Source of the DNA: Streptomyces reniochalinae
GTDB lineage: Bacteria; Actinomycetota; Actinomycetes; Streptomycetales; Streptomycetaceae
Assembly: GCF_003323735.1 (NCBI RefSeq)
Contig: NZ_QOIM01000041.1
Location: forward strand, 287,938 to 351,937
DNA: 64,000 nt
Direction of reading: 5' to 3'
This document shows, in pieces, positions 17,618-26,157 of the stretch. The notes beneath the pieces were generated by a model that saw only the letters and a list, made by a program, of their open reading frames with translations, had not been told where the DNA came from and searched no databases. A program made the translations under genes and the position numbers. Within the stretch, counting starts at the first letter, position 1; every line of letters begins with the position of its first letter.

Positions 17618-18172
17618 TCAGCAAGTCGCCTCCAGCTCGTCCAGCAACCGCAGCACCAGTTCGCAGGCGTCGTCCACGGCGGCCGCCACCGGTGCGCTCA
17701 GCCCGATGCCCTCGTCCAGCGCGGCCGGTTCGCAGCCGACGACGAACACGCGCCGGGGCCTGCTGCCGCCGGTCCCTTCGCTCAGGGTGTCCAGCAGCGC
17801 GAGCACCGTGTCGGGTGACATGTGGTGCCCGTCGATCACCGGCACGCCCTCCGGTGCGACCCGGTCGTCCGCGCCGACCTCGATCAGGTGCACCGTGCCC
17901 GGCTCGCCGCCGCGGTGGACCGCGTCGACCAGGACGAGAACGCCGCAGCCGTCGAGAACCTGATAGGCCAGGTGCACCCCCCGCACCCCGACGTCCACCG
18001 CCTCGACGCCCGGCGGCAACGACCGCTTGGCCAGCCGCTGGACGACCTCCACCCCGAAACCGTCGTCACGCAGAAAGATGTTGCCGATCCCCGCGACGAG
18101 GATCGGGGCGGCGCGTTCGGCGGCGGACTCGTGCGCAGGGGCGTTCACGGAATCGTTGACGGGGGCGTTCAC
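17618..18172 (-). CDS. HyaD/HybD-type hydrogenase maturation endopeptidase
   Basis: 184 residues. The nickel-sensing protease clips the C-terminal tail of the large hydrogenase subunit after nickel is inserted. Conserved motifs are GIGNIFLRDDGFG (about 29-41), VDVGVRG and the metal-ligand histidine in GHHMSP. The GTG at 18172 is five bases from GGAG. The first 20 residues contain a small duplication (NAPVNDSVNAP) and are dispensable-looking. Such proteases are specific for one large subunit, so its presence argues that a cognate hydrogenase exists elsewhere. Confidence 0.9.
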   Translation of the reverse strand: MNAPVNDSVNAPAHESAAERAAPILVAGIGNIFLRDDGFGVEVVQRLAKRSLPPGVEAVDVGVRGVHLAYQVLDGCGVLVLVDAVHRGGEPGTVHLIEVGADDRVAPEGVPVIDGHHMSPDTVLALLDTLSEGTGGSRPRRVFVVGCEPAALDEGIGLSAPVAAAVDDACELVLRLLDELEATC

Positions 18173-18287
18173 GGCGGCTCCAGAGGTGGGGTGCTCGTAC
18201 GCGGTGGGGAGGGGCGGGCCCGGCGGGGCCCGGCACGGGCGGACGCCGCGCCGGGCCCCGTCGGGCGGTCAGGGCCGCGCCCCGGCC

Positions 18288-18941
18288 TCAGGCGTGCTGC
18301 GGAACGCGGTCCACGGTCCCCGCCTCCGCTGCCGCGACCGGCGGGCCGTCACCCGAGTCCGCGTCCTGGGAGACCGCGCGCCAGCGGTCGGGCGCGTGCT
18401 GCTCGACCACGCCGTGCTCGGCCAGGCCCAGCAAGTGCTTGGCGATGGTGCGGCTCTGGTAGCCGACCCGGGCGGACAGCTCCTCGACCGTCAGCCCGTC
18501 GGTGCCCGCCTCCGTCACCTCCTGCCACGTACGGGCCGCGCTCTGCCCCAACCCGCCGTCGCGCGCGGGCGTACGGAAGAGCACGCCGAGCGATGCGGGT
18601 GCGTGCGCGGGCGCCGGCACGGTCGTGGGCGCGGACGGGGCGACGCCCACGGGGTCCGGGCCCGGTTCGGCCGCGGGCTCGGGGGCCGGCGGGGTGACGG
18701 GTCCGGCCACGTGGTCCTGTGGACGGGCGGTCTCCGGGGCCGGTGCGGTGTCGCCCGCGCGTGCGGGCTCCGGTACCGCGGCCGGGGGCAGTCCTGTGGT
18801 GGTGGGGTCCGCGGCCGGTGTCCGGGGGCGGGCCGCCGGGACGGCGGCCGCCCGGGTGGCCGTCACCCGGACGGCGGGGCCGACCGGGCGGGGCGTGCGG
18901 TTGACCTGGCGGTGCCTGCGTCCCCTCTGGCGCTTGCTCAT
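18288..18941 (-). CDS. Low-complexity protein with a C-terminal winged helix
   Basis: 217 residues. A basic start (MSKRQRGRRHRQVNR) leads into about 100 residues of Pro/Ala/Thr-rich sequence. A compact helical region follows (about 130-190): TDGLTVEELSARVGYQSRTIAKHLLGLAEHGVVEQ, a clear winged-helix DNA-binding pattern. It is on the same strand 115 bases before the endopeptidase gene and could regulate the hyp set. I do not recognise the family. A related description would be an ArsR/MarR-like helix on a disordered arm. Confidence 0.6.
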   Translation of the reverse strand: MSKRQRGRRHRQVNRTPRPVGPAVRVTATRAAAVPAARPRTPAADPTTTGLPPAAVPEPARAGDTAPAPETARPQDHVAGPVTPPAPEPAAEPGPDPVGVAPSAPTTVPAPAHAPASLGVLFRTPARDGGLGQSAARTWQEVTEAGTDGLTVEELSARVGYQSRTIAKHLLGLAEHGVVEQHAPDRWRAVSQDADSGDGPPVAAAEAGTVDRVPQHA

Positions 18942-19057
18942 CGCGCGCTCACCTGCCCGAGGGGCCGCCGTGCGGAAAGCTGATCAGGGTGTCGTCGTGC
19001 AGTGATCATGTGGGGCTTAACGAATGAAACGGCCGCAGGTCGATCCGCCGATCGGGG

Positions 19058-20059
19058 TCAGCCGGGTCCCGCCGTGCTCTTTCTCGGTTCCAGCGAGGTG
19101 CGCAGCACCACGGTCTGGAGCGGTTTGGCCGATCCCGCGATGCGCTCCTGCAACAGGGTCGCGGCGGCCTCGCCCAGGTCGTAGGCCGGCAGGTGGACGG
19201 TGCTCAGCGACGGGTGGACCAGCGAGGCCCACGGCACGTCGCCGAAGGAGAGGATGCCGAAGCCGGGCGGCGCGATGCCCGCTTCCCGCAGCGCCCGCAG
19301 GGCGCCGACCGTCATCAGGTTGTTGGCGACGAAAACGGCGTCCGGGGGCACGTCGAGAGCCAGCAGCTCCTTCATCGCCGTGTAGCCGCCCTCCACGCGG
19401 AAGTCGGCGTGCCGGGTGTGGGCGCGGATCCAGTCGTCGGGTACGTCCGCGTCGCGCAGCGCAGCGCGGTAGCCGGCGAGGCGGTCCTCCGAGGTGGAGG
19501 CGCCTGCCGGTCCGGTCACGCAGGCGATGCGCCGGTAGCCGCGCTCGATCAGGTGTGCGGTCGCGTCCTCGGCGCCGTGCTGGTTGTCGACCATCACCGC
19601 GTCCACCTCGGCCGCGCGCGGGCGGCGGTCCACCGCGACGACGGGCATGCCCCGCTGGGCCGCCGCCGACAGGTCGGTGCGCCTGCGGGAGGCGGCCGCC
19701 ACCACGAGTCCCGCCATGTGCTCGGCGAGTGCCACGTCGAGGTAGCGGCGTTCCTTGTCCACGTCCTCGTCGGTGTTGCACAGGACGACCGAGAGGTTGG
19801 TGCGCTGGGCGGCGTCCTCCACCCCCCGGGCGAGCGCGGTGAAGAAGGGGTTGGCGATGTCGGGGATGAGCAGCCCGATGACGCTGGCGCGCTGGGTGCG
19901 CAGGGAGCGGGCGACCCGGTTGGGGGAGAAGCCGAGCGTGTCGGCCGCCTCGCGTACGCGCTGGGCGCGTTCGGCCGTGACCCGGCCTCCGTTGAAGACG
20001 CGCGAGACGGTGGCGGGCGACACCCCGGCGGCACGCGCCACATCACTGATGGTTGCCAC
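19058..20059 (-). CDS. LacI-family transcriptional regulator
   Basis: 333 residues. The N-terminal helix-turn-helix and hinge (MATISDVARAAGVSPATVSR and the SLRTQRA hinge, 1-60) are canonical. The periplasmic-binding-like sugar domain covers 60-325 (LLIPDIANPFF, GLVVAA, DNQHGAEDAT). The start is a GTG with GGGAG four bases upstream. An ideal LacI-type palindrome 60 bases upstream suggests autoregulation. No sugar transporter or glycosidase gene is adjacent, so its ligand is unknown. Confidence 0.92.
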   Translation of the reverse strand: MATISDVARAAGVSPATVSRVFNGGRVTAERAQRVREAADTLGFSPNRVARSLRTQRASVIGLLIPDIANPFFTALARGVEDAAQRTNLSVVLCNTDEDVDKERRYLDVALAEHMAGLVVAAASRRRTDLSAAAQRGMPVVAVDRRPRAAEVDAVMVDNQHGAEDATAHLIERGYRRIACVTGPAGASTSEDRLAGYRAALRDADVPDDWIRAHTRHADFRVEGGYTAMKELLALDVPPDAVFVANNLMTVGALRALREAGIAPPGFGILSFGDVPWASLVHPSLSTVHLPAYDLGEAAATLLQERIAGSAKPLQTVVLRTSLEPRKSTAGPG

Positions 20060-20119
20060 CCGTCTCCCTCGCTTCCGGCGTCGGCCCCCGTCACCCTATG
20101 GGTGAACCCTACTCGGGCT

Positions 20120-20131
20120 GAAATCGATTTC
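20120..20131. promoter_or_regulatory. LacI-type operator GAAATCGATTTC
   Basis: A perfect 12-base palindrome with a central CG, the classic half-site geometry of LacI-family operators. It lies 60 bases upstream of the LacI-type gene start in otherwise GC-rich sequence. It probably binds the product of that gene. Confidence 0.7.
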
Positions 20132-20180
20132 TCACCCGGCCCGACGCGTCGGCGCCCGGGAGGCGTCGTCGGTGCCCGAG

Positions 20181-20210
20181 CCGAGCCCAGCCCAGCCCAG
20201 CCCAGCCGAG
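20181..20210. repeat. Five-base tandem repeat (CCSAG)n
   Basis: Four exact CCCAG units at 20186-20205 are flanked by CCGAG on both sides, six units in all. It lies between the end of the LuxR-type gene and the LacI operator. It may be a slippage tract with no function. Confidence 0.7.
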
Positions 20211-20250
20211 TCGGGCTCAGCCGTGGGGAGCCGGGGCGAGTCGAGCCGGG

Positions 20251-21186
20251 TCAGGGCAGCAGGCCGTGGCGGCGCGCCGCCGCCACCGCGTGGTGGCGGC
20301 TGTGGACGCCCAGCTTGCGGGTGGCGCTGCGCAGGTAGGCCTTGACGGTCTCCGGCTCCAGGCAGAGGTACTGGGCGGCCTCGGCGTTGGTGCAGCCCAG
20401 GGCGACGTAGGAGAGGACGTCGAGTTCGCGGGCCGACAGGCGCGGACGGCCCGCGGGGCCCGCCTCCGGCCGCTCGCCGTCCGGGGCGGTCTCGGCGCGC
20501 AGGAAGCGGTCACAGGCGTGGCGGAGCCGGTCGCGCAGCGCGGTGTCCTCGATCTCGTGCGCGATGCCGCGCAGTTCGGCGTGCAGGTCGCGCAGCGCGT
20601 CCAGACCGGGGGACGGCGGGGCCTGGGGCGGGGCCTCGGCGGCGGCCTCCAGCAGGCGGACCCGCCGGTCGACCTCGTCCCGTACCGCCAGCTCACCCGC
20701 CAGCCGTCGTGCGGCCTCCATCAGTGCGGCGGTGGCGCGTTCGCCCAGCGGCGCGGCGTCGCGGACGGCCGCGTAGAGCACGCCGCGTACGCCGCTGCGC
20801 ACCGTGACGGGCGCGGCGACGATGGCCCGGATGCCTTCCTGGCGCACCGGGTTGTCGTAGTCGTGGGTGATGCTGGTGGCCGGGACGTAGTCGTTGACGG
20901 CGAGAGGGCGCTGGTGGGTCAGTACGTAGCCGCCCAGCCCCCGCCCTGGTCCGACGCGCAGTCCGCTCATGGAGTCGGTCAGCGTGCCGGTGAACTCCGT
21001 CAGCCGCAGCGTGCCGTCCCCCACCTCGCCGCCGAAGACGCAGCGCACGCCGGTGCGTTGTCTGGCCAGGCGCAGCGCGTGCCGGAAGGCGTCCGCGTCG
21101 TGGGGGCGCAGCAGCGGCCGCACGCCCGGTGTTCCGCCGGGCGTGCGCGAGCGGGAGGGGGAGGGGGAACGGTCGGGGGAAGGCAA
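20251..21186 (-). CDS. GAF-LuxR response regulator-like protein
   Basis: 311 residues from a TTG start. A GAF domain (about 30-170, with GLGGYVLTHQRPLAVNDY and VAAPVTVRSGVRGVLYAAV) is followed by a helical linker and a LuxR helix-turn-helix (about 250-305: LSARELDVLSYVALGCTNAEAA, TVKAYLRSATRKLGV). The TTG at 21186 has AGGAG six bases upstream; the open frame runs on to 21267 inside the acyl-CoA synthetase gene without one. It follows that gene by 28 bases and is probably co-transcribed. In relatives this pairing links acyl-CoA synthetase use to an aromatic or fatty ligand sensed by GAF; here that is only inference. Confidence 0.85.
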   Translation of the reverse strand: MPSPDRSPSPSRSRTPGGTPGVRPLLRPHDADAFRHALRLARQRTGVRCVFGGEVGDGTLRLTEFTGTLTDSMSGLRVGPGRGLGGYVLTHQRPLAVNDYVPATSITHDYDNPVRQEGIRAIVAAPVTVRSGVRGVLYAAVRDAAPLGERATAALMEAARRLAGELAVRDEVDRRVRLLEAAAEAPPQAPPSPGLDALRDLHAELRGIAHEIEDTALRDRLRHACDRFLRAETAPDGERPEAGPAGRPRLSARELDVLSYVALGCTNAEAAQYLCLEPETVKAYLRSATRKLGVHSRHHAVAAARRHGLLP

Positions 21187-21214
21187 CCTCGACTCCTGGG
21201 CTACGGAACGGTGA

Positions 21215-23038
21215 TCACTTCGGTTTCCGCTGGTCTGCCTCGCGTGCCGCGCCCGGCGCCGCCGCACCGGATGCCACCGTGCCCGGCTCGGGTGCCAGCA
21301 GCTCGATCGACTTCTCGCGCATCTCCACCTTGCGTATCTTGCCGGTGACGGTCATCGGGAACGCGTCGACGACGTGCACGTGGCGCGGGATCTTGTAGTG
21401 GGCCAGCTTCCCCGAACAGAACTCCCGTACGTCGTCGGCCGTCAGGGCCGCCGCGCCCTCCCGCATCCGTATCCACGCCATCAGCTCCTCACCGTAGCGC
21501 TCGTCCGGCACGCCGACGACCTGTGCGTCGAGAACGTCCGGGTGGGTGTGGAGGAACTCCTCTATCTCGCGCGGATAGATGTTCTCCCCGCCGCGGATGA
21601 CCATGTCCTTGATGCGTCCGGTCACGCTGACGTACCCGTCCTCGTCCATCACCGCGAGGTCGCCGGTGTGCATCCAGCGGGCCGCGTCGATGACCTCGGC
21701 GCTCGCCTCGGGCTGCTCCCAGTATCCGAGCATCACCGAGTAGCCGCGTGTGCACAGTTCGCCGGGCTCGCCGCGGGGCAGGCACCGGCCCGTCGCCGGG
21801 TCGACGACCTTCACCTCCAGGTGCGGGCCGACGCGCCCGACCGTGGAGACCCGCCGCTGGAGCGAGTCGTCCGCGCGGGTCTGGGTGGAGACGGGGGAGG
21901 TCTCCGTCATGCCGTAGCAGATGGACACCTCGGCCATGCCCATCCGGTCGATGACCTGCTTCATCACCTCGACCGGGCACGGCGATCCGGCCATGATGCC
22001 GGTCCGCAGGCTGCTGAGGTCCCAGGAGGCGAAGTCGGGTTCTGCCAGTTGCGCGATGAACATGGTCGGCACTCCGTACAGGGAGGTGCACCGCTCCTCC
22101 TGGACCGCGCGCAGGGTCGTCTTCGCCTCGAAGGCGGGGGACGGGATCACCATGCAGGCGCCGTGGCTGGTGGCGGCCAGATTGCCCATCACCATGCCGA
22201 AGCAGTGGTAGAAGGGCACCGGCAGGCAGATGCGGTCGGCCTCGGTGTAGCCGCACAGTTCGCCGACGAAGTAGCCGTTGTTGAGGATGTTGTGGTGGGA
22301 GAGGGTGGCGCCCTTGGGGAAGCCGGTGGTGCCCGAGGTGTACTGGATGTTGATGGGGTCGTCGGCGGAGAGGGTGGCGGCGATGCCGTCGAGGATCCGG
22401 CGGGCGTGCTCGGGCCCCTGCTCCCGGCCCCGGGCGACCAGATCCGCCCACTCGCCCGCCGGCCGCGGCGCCGAGACGCCCCTGCCGCCGCCCGCCGCCC
22501 GCGCCGTCGGGGTGCCCGTGCCGCCGATCAGTACGACGTCGGTCAGTTCGGGGCACTCGGGGCGCACCTGTTCGATCATCGCCGCGTAGTCGGAGCCCTT
22601 GTGGCCGGCGGCGGCGACCAGGGTGCGGATGCCCGCCCGCTGGAGCACGTACGCCAGTTCGTGCACGCGGTAGGCGGGGTTCACGTTGACGAGGATCGCG
22701 CCCAGCTTCGCCGTGGCGTACTGGGTCAGCGTCCACTCCGGGCAGTTGGGCGCCCAGATGCCCACCCGCTCGCCCTTGCGCACGCCGAGACCGCGCAGCC
22801 CCAGGGCGAGCGCGTCCACTTCGGCGGCGAAGTCGCGGTAGGTCCAGCGGCGGCCCCCCGCCACGTCGACCAGCGCCTCCCGGTCCCCGTGCGCGGCGAC
22901 GGCCAGAGCCAGGTTCTCCCCGATGGTGTCGCCCAGCAGCGGGCTCTTCGACGGCCCCGAGGCGTAGCTGCGCGCGGGGCCGTCAGGCCGGGGCGGAGAC
23001 TGCGTCGCGGGGGCACTCTGCGGAACGGATGCGGGCAC
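21215..23038 (-). CDS. Acyl-CoA synthetase (AMP-binding, medium/long chain type)
   Basis: 607 residues. The adenylate-forming signatures are YTSGTTGFPKG (233-243), CYGMTETSPV, and the hinge/C-terminal motifs TGDLAVMDEDGYVSVTGRIKD-like and GKIRK near residue 570. The family activates fatty or related carboxylic acids as CoA thioesters, in the cytoplasm. The GTG start has GGAGG six bases upstream. It is divergent from the NmrA-type gene. The N-terminal 30 residues are Pro/Ser-rich. Confidence 0.9.
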   Translation of the reverse strand: MPASVPQSAPATQSPPRPDGPARSYASGPSKSPLLGDTIGENLALAVAAHGDREALVDVAGGRRWTYRDFAAEVDALALGLRGLGVRKGERVGIWAPNCPEWTLTQYATAKLGAILVNVNPAYRVHELAYVLQRAGIRTLVAAAGHKGSDYAAMIEQVRPECPELTDVVLIGGTGTPTARAAGGGRGVSAPRPAGEWADLVARGREQGPEHARRILDGIAATLSADDPINIQYTSGTTGFPKGATLSHHNILNNGYFVGELCGYTEADRICLPVPFYHCFGMVMGNLAATSHGACMVIPSPAFEAKTTLRAVQEERCTSLYGVPTMFIAQLAEPDFASWDLSSLRTGIMAGSPCPVEVMKQVIDRMGMAEVSICYGMTETSPVSTQTRADDSLQRRVSTVGRVGPHLEVKVVDPATGRCLPRGEPGELCTRGYSVMLGYWEQPEASAEVIDAARWMHTGDLAVMDEDGYVSVTGRIKDMVIRGGENIYPREIEEFLHTHPDVLDAQVVGVPDERYGEELMAWIRMREGAAALTADDVREFCSGKLAHYKIPRHVHVVDAFPMTVTGKIRKVEMREKSIELLAPEPGTVASGAAAPGAAREADQRKPK

Positions 23039-23219
23039 GGATGGCCTCCACGGTGGTCCGTCGGGTGTCGTGGGTCACACGTACCGGTAGCGGCGAGGTG
23101 CGCGCTACCCCTCACCGGGGGTAGCGCGCGCCCGGCAGCCCCTGGCCGCGGGTGTCCGCTCGCGCGCCGGGGCGGGTATCCGCTCGCGCACCGCGCCTCG
23201 ATGGTCTTGGCTGGCGTCC

Positions 23220-24092
23220 ATGAGAATCGTCGTGACCACACCCACCGGACGTGTCGGCTCCCGTGTCGTCGGCCTGCTCCTCCAATCCGGGGTGCGGCCC
23301 ACCCTGCTGGCGCGGGACCCCGCACGGCTGCCCGACCGGGTACGCGAGCGCGCCGAGGTGGTCCGCTGCGACCAGGGCGACGGCGAGGCCGTGGTGCGGG
23401 CGACCGAGGGTGCGGACGCGCTGTTCTGGGTGGACCCGCCCACCGGCGACGAGGACCCGGTCGAGGGGTACGCCCGGATGGGCGCCAACGCGGCGCGCGC
23501 GGTGCGCGAGAACGGCATCGCCCGCACCGTCTTCCTCAGCAGCGGCGGCGCCGAGAAGCGCTCGGGGGCCGGGGAGATCGACGGTCTCGGCCGCACGGAG
23601 GAGATGCTGAACGCGACCGGCGCGCACGTGCTCCACCTGCGGTGCGGCTTCTTCTACACGAACCTGCTCTTCGAGGTGGAGACGCTGCGTACCGAGGGCG
23701 TACTGCGCACCACTTCGCCGCTGGACCATCCGATGCCCTGGGTGGACCCACGCGACATCGGGGACGTCGCGGCGGCCCGCCTGCTGTCACCCGGCTGGAC
23801 GGGGCAGCACACCCAGGGGGTGCACGGCCCAGCGGACCTGACGTGGGCCGAGGCCGCCGCGATCCTCACCGAGTCCGTGGGCCGCCCCGTGCGGGCCGAG
23901 CACATCACGGACGACGAGCTGCGCGCCGGGCTGCGGGCCGCCGGGCTCGGGGCCCGGCAGGTCGAGGGGGTCGTGGGGATGTCGGCCTGGATGCGCGACG
24001 GCTTCCGGCCCGAGGACTCCCGCACCCTGCTGACCACGACGCCGACCACCCTGGGGTCCTGGGCCTGGGAGCACCTGCGTCCGCTGCTGTGA
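23220..24092 (+). CDS. NmrA-type NAD(P)-dependent reductase or sensor
   Basis: 290 residues. An atypical short-chain dehydrogenase fold: MRIVVTTPTGRVGSRVVGLLL gives the GxxGxxG-like nucleotide loop, LARDPARL binds the adenine ribose, and FLSSGGAEKRSG occupies the catalytic strand without a YxxxK pair. Relatives are NmrA-like NADP sensors and azoreductase-like enzymes. The ATG has only a weak ribosome site. It stands alone between divergent and downstream genes. Confidence 0.82.
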   Translation: MRIVVTTPTGRVGSRVVGLLLQSGVRPTLLARDPARLPDRVRERAEVVRCDQGDGEAVVRATEGADALFWVDPPTGDEDPVEGYARMGANAARAVRENGIARTVFLSSGGAEKRSGAGEIDGLGRTEEMLNATGAHVLHLRCGFFYTNLLFEVETLRTEGVLRTTSPLDHPMPWVDPRDIGDVAAARLLSPGWTGQHTQGVHGPADLTWAEAAAILTESVGRPVRAEHITDDELRAGLRAAGLGARQVEGVVGMSAWMRDGFRPEDSRTLLTTTPTTLGSWAWEHLRPLL

Positions 24093-24265
24093 TCCCCGGG
24101 CGGCTCCTTCCTGCCGGGCGCCTTCCCCCGGGGGCGCGCGCCCGTCCCCGAACGGCGGCTCGCGGGTCGTCATGAGCGTGCAGAAATGTACGCAAATGGG
24201 AGAATCGGCATGACGGGGCGCGCGCCCTGGCGACGCGACAGACGGACAGGGACGAGGAGGGCTGG

Positions 24266-25345
24266 GTGGTCGGCCCCGCGGTTGCACAGGTCAGGGTGCC
24301 GTACGTGGCACCGCCGCTGCTTCTGCTCGGAGGCGTGGCCGCGGACCTCTTCGCGCCCCAGCCGTACTACGGACTGCCGCTGCTGGCCTGCACCTCCATG
24401 GTGGCGGGCATGGTGTACTCCTTCCGGATCAGCGCCCTGTTCGGGTTCGCCGCCTGCGCGGCGGCCGCCGGGTCCGCCGGATACACGGGCCGGGAGTCCT
24501 CGGCGCTCTTCACGGACGTGGCGGCCGTGCTGGTCGTCAGCCTGGTCGGCCTGTGGATCAAGTGGCTGGTGGACCGTCAGGGCCACAACCTCGCCGTGGC
24601 GCTGACCGTCGCGGAGGCGGCGCAGCGCGCCGTCCTGCCCGCTCCCCCCACCGACGTGGGGCCGCTGACCGTGGCGGACCGCTATGTGGCGGCACAGGCC
24701 GGGGCCGCGATCGGGGGCGACCTGTACGCGATCCAGGAGACGCCGTTCGGCATCCGGGCGCTGATCGGCGATGTGCGGGGCAAGGGGCTGCGTGCCGTCT
24801 CCGCCGTCTCGGTCGCGGTCGGTGCCTTCCGCGAGGCGGCCGAGCACGCGCCGACCCTGCACGATCTGGCCGACCGGCTCGACCGCGCCCTGGACCGCGA
24901 GGGCGGGCGGCGCAGGAACTCCGAGGACGACATCGAGGGCTTCGTCACCGCGCTGCTGGTCCAGATCCCGCCCAGCGGTGACACGGTCACCGTGCTCAAC
25001 AGGGGGCATCCGCCGCCCTACCTGCTGCACGACGGGACGGTCGTGTGTCTCGAGCCGACGCATCCGGAGTTGCCGCTCTCCACTGGTCTGGGCCCTTCCC
25101 GTGGTTCGCCTGTGGAGGAGACGTTTCCTCTCGCGTCGGGGGACTCCCTCGTGCTCGTCACCGACGGCGTGACGGAGGCCCGGAACCCGGACGGTACCTT
25201 TTTCGACGTGCCGCGGGGGCTGGGCGGCACGGGGCTGCGGAGGGCCGACGAACTGGCGGAGGCGCTGGTCAAGGCCGTGACCGAGTGGACCGGGGGTCAG
25301 CGCCAGGACGACATGGCGGTGCTGGTGCTCACCCGTGGCGAGTGA
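24266..25345 (+). CDS. Membrane-anchored SpoIIE-type serine phosphatase
   Basis: 359 residues. Three hydrophobic segments in residues 10-102 form a membrane anchor (YVAPPLLLLGGVAADLF; LLACTSMVAGMVY; VAAVLVVSLVGLWIKWLV). A PP2C/SpoIIE domain follows (about 135-358), with GGDLYAIQ, ALIGDVRGKGLRA, NRGHPPPYLL, LVTDGVTEARN and QDDMAVLVL, all metal-binding positions visible. Such phosphatases act on anti-sigma antagonists in Streptomyces. The GTG at 24266 is five bases from GAGGAGG. No anti-sigma gene is adjacent. Confidence 0.9.
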   Translation: MVGPAVAQVRVPYVAPPLLLLGGVAADLFAPQPYYGLPLLACTSMVAGMVYSFRISALFGFAACAAAAGSAGYTGRESSALFTDVAAVLVVSLVGLWIKWLVDRQGHNLAVALTVAEAAQRAVLPAPPTDVGPLTVADRYVAAQAGAAIGGDLYAIQETPFGIRALIGDVRGKGLRAVSAVSVAVGAFREAAEHAPTLHDLADRLDRALDREGGRRRNSEDDIEGFVTALLVQIPPSGDTVTVLNRGHPPPYLLHDGTVVCLEPTHPELPLSTGLGPSRGSPVEETFPLASGDSLVLVTDGVTEARNPDGTFFDVPRGLGGTGLRRADELAEALVKAVTEWTGGQRQDDMAVLVLTRGE

Positions 25346-25375
25346 CTCTCTCGATTTCCGGATGTGCGCGACGTC

Positions 25376-25403
25376 TTGACGGTGCATGGTCAGTGACTAA
25401 AGT
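25376..25403 (+). promoter_or_regulatory. Promoter of the LPMO gene
   Basis: TTGACG (25376-25381) and TAAAGT (25398-25403) are separated by 16 bases. The DasR-like box overlaps the -10, so bound repressor would block initiation. Confidence 0.5.
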
Positions 25404-25413
25404 CTAGACCAAT
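25398..25413. promoter_or_regulatory. DasR-like box upstream of the LPMO gene
   Basis: TAAAGTCTAGACCAAT matches 11 of 16 positions of the dre consensus ACTGGTCTAGACCAGT, with the core GTCTAGACCA intact. DasR is the GntR regulator that derepresses chitin genes when glucosamine-6-phosphate accumulates. The box lies 65 bases before the LPMO start codon, the usual place in Streptomyces chitinolytic genes. Confidence 0.7.
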
Positions 25414-25477
25414 CGGATGCCCCCCACCGAGGCCGGCGCGGTCGTGCCGTACCGGCCTCGCCGCCGGAGGAGTTGAC

Positions 25478-25993
25478 ATGCACAAGAAAAGGAAGCTGGC
25501 CGCGTTCATCGGCGCCGGACTCTCCCCGCTGTTCGCCCTCGGGCTCACCGCTACACCGGCGAGCGCCCACGGCTACATCAGCGACCCCGCCAGCCGTCAG
25601 GCGCAGTGCGCCGAAGGCGTCGTCGAGTGCGGATCCATCAAGTACGAGCCGCAGAGCGTCGAGGGCCCCAAGGGGCTCCAGGACTGCGCGGGCGGCAACG
25701 AGTCGTACGCCGAACTGCGCGACGACAACAAGGGCTGGAACGTCGCCGACGTCGGCAAGTCCGCGACCTTCAACTGGAAGCTGACCGCCGCCCACCGCAC
25801 CACCACCTGGCAGTACTTCATCGACGGTCAGCAGATCGCCGAGTTCGATCAGGGCGGGGAGCAGCCCCCGTCCCAGCTCTCGCACGACGTGGACTTCGGG
25901 AGCTTCTCCGGCCGGCAGACCGTCCTGGCGGTCTGGAACGTCGCCGACACCGACAACGCGTTCTACGCCTGCGTCGACGTCAACATCGGCTGA
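25478..25993 (+). CDS. Secreted AA10 lytic polysaccharide monooxygenase (chitin type)
   Basis: 171 residues. A Tat/Sec-like signal peptide ends at SASA-type TPASA, leaving His31 as the mature N-terminus (HGYISDPASR), the first arm of the copper histidine brace. His106 (TAAHRTTT) is the second, and Phe161 (DNAFYAC) the axial residue. Cysteines 44, 51, 70 and 165 can form two disulphides. It is a single-domain enzyme of about 15 kDa with no extra binding module, as in small Streptomyces chitin-oxidising LPMOs. GGAGGAG precedes the ATG. The DasR-like box supports a chitin role. Confidence 0.93.
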   Translation: MHKKRKLAAFIGAGLSPLFALGLTATPASAHGYISDPASRQAQCAEGVVECGSIKYEPQSVEGPKGLQDCAGGNESYAELRDDNKGWNVADVGKSATFNWKLTAAHRTTTWQYFIDGQQIAEFDQGGEQPPSQLSHDVDFGSFSGRQTVLAVWNVADTDNAFYACVDVNIG

Positions 25994-26017
25994 GGCCGGC
26001 TGAGCCCCCCGCAGGAG

Positions 26018-26058
26018 AGCGCCCTCTGCCCCGCCGCGTCAGCGAGGCAGGGGGCGCT
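26018..26058 (+). terminator. LPMO terminator
   Basis: AGCGCCCTCTGCC pairs with GGCAGGGGGCGCT (13 pairs, one G-T) across a 15-base loop, 25 bases beyond the LPMO stop. It is also positioned to end the minus-strand amidohydrolase transcript. Confidence 0.7.
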
Positions 26059-26157
26059 TCACGTGCACGTGGGGATCACAGCGCCACGGCCCGTGGTGCG
26101 GTGGGCAGGACCCCGTGCCGCCTTGCCGGACCCGGGCAGCCGTCGCGCGCTGTGTCC

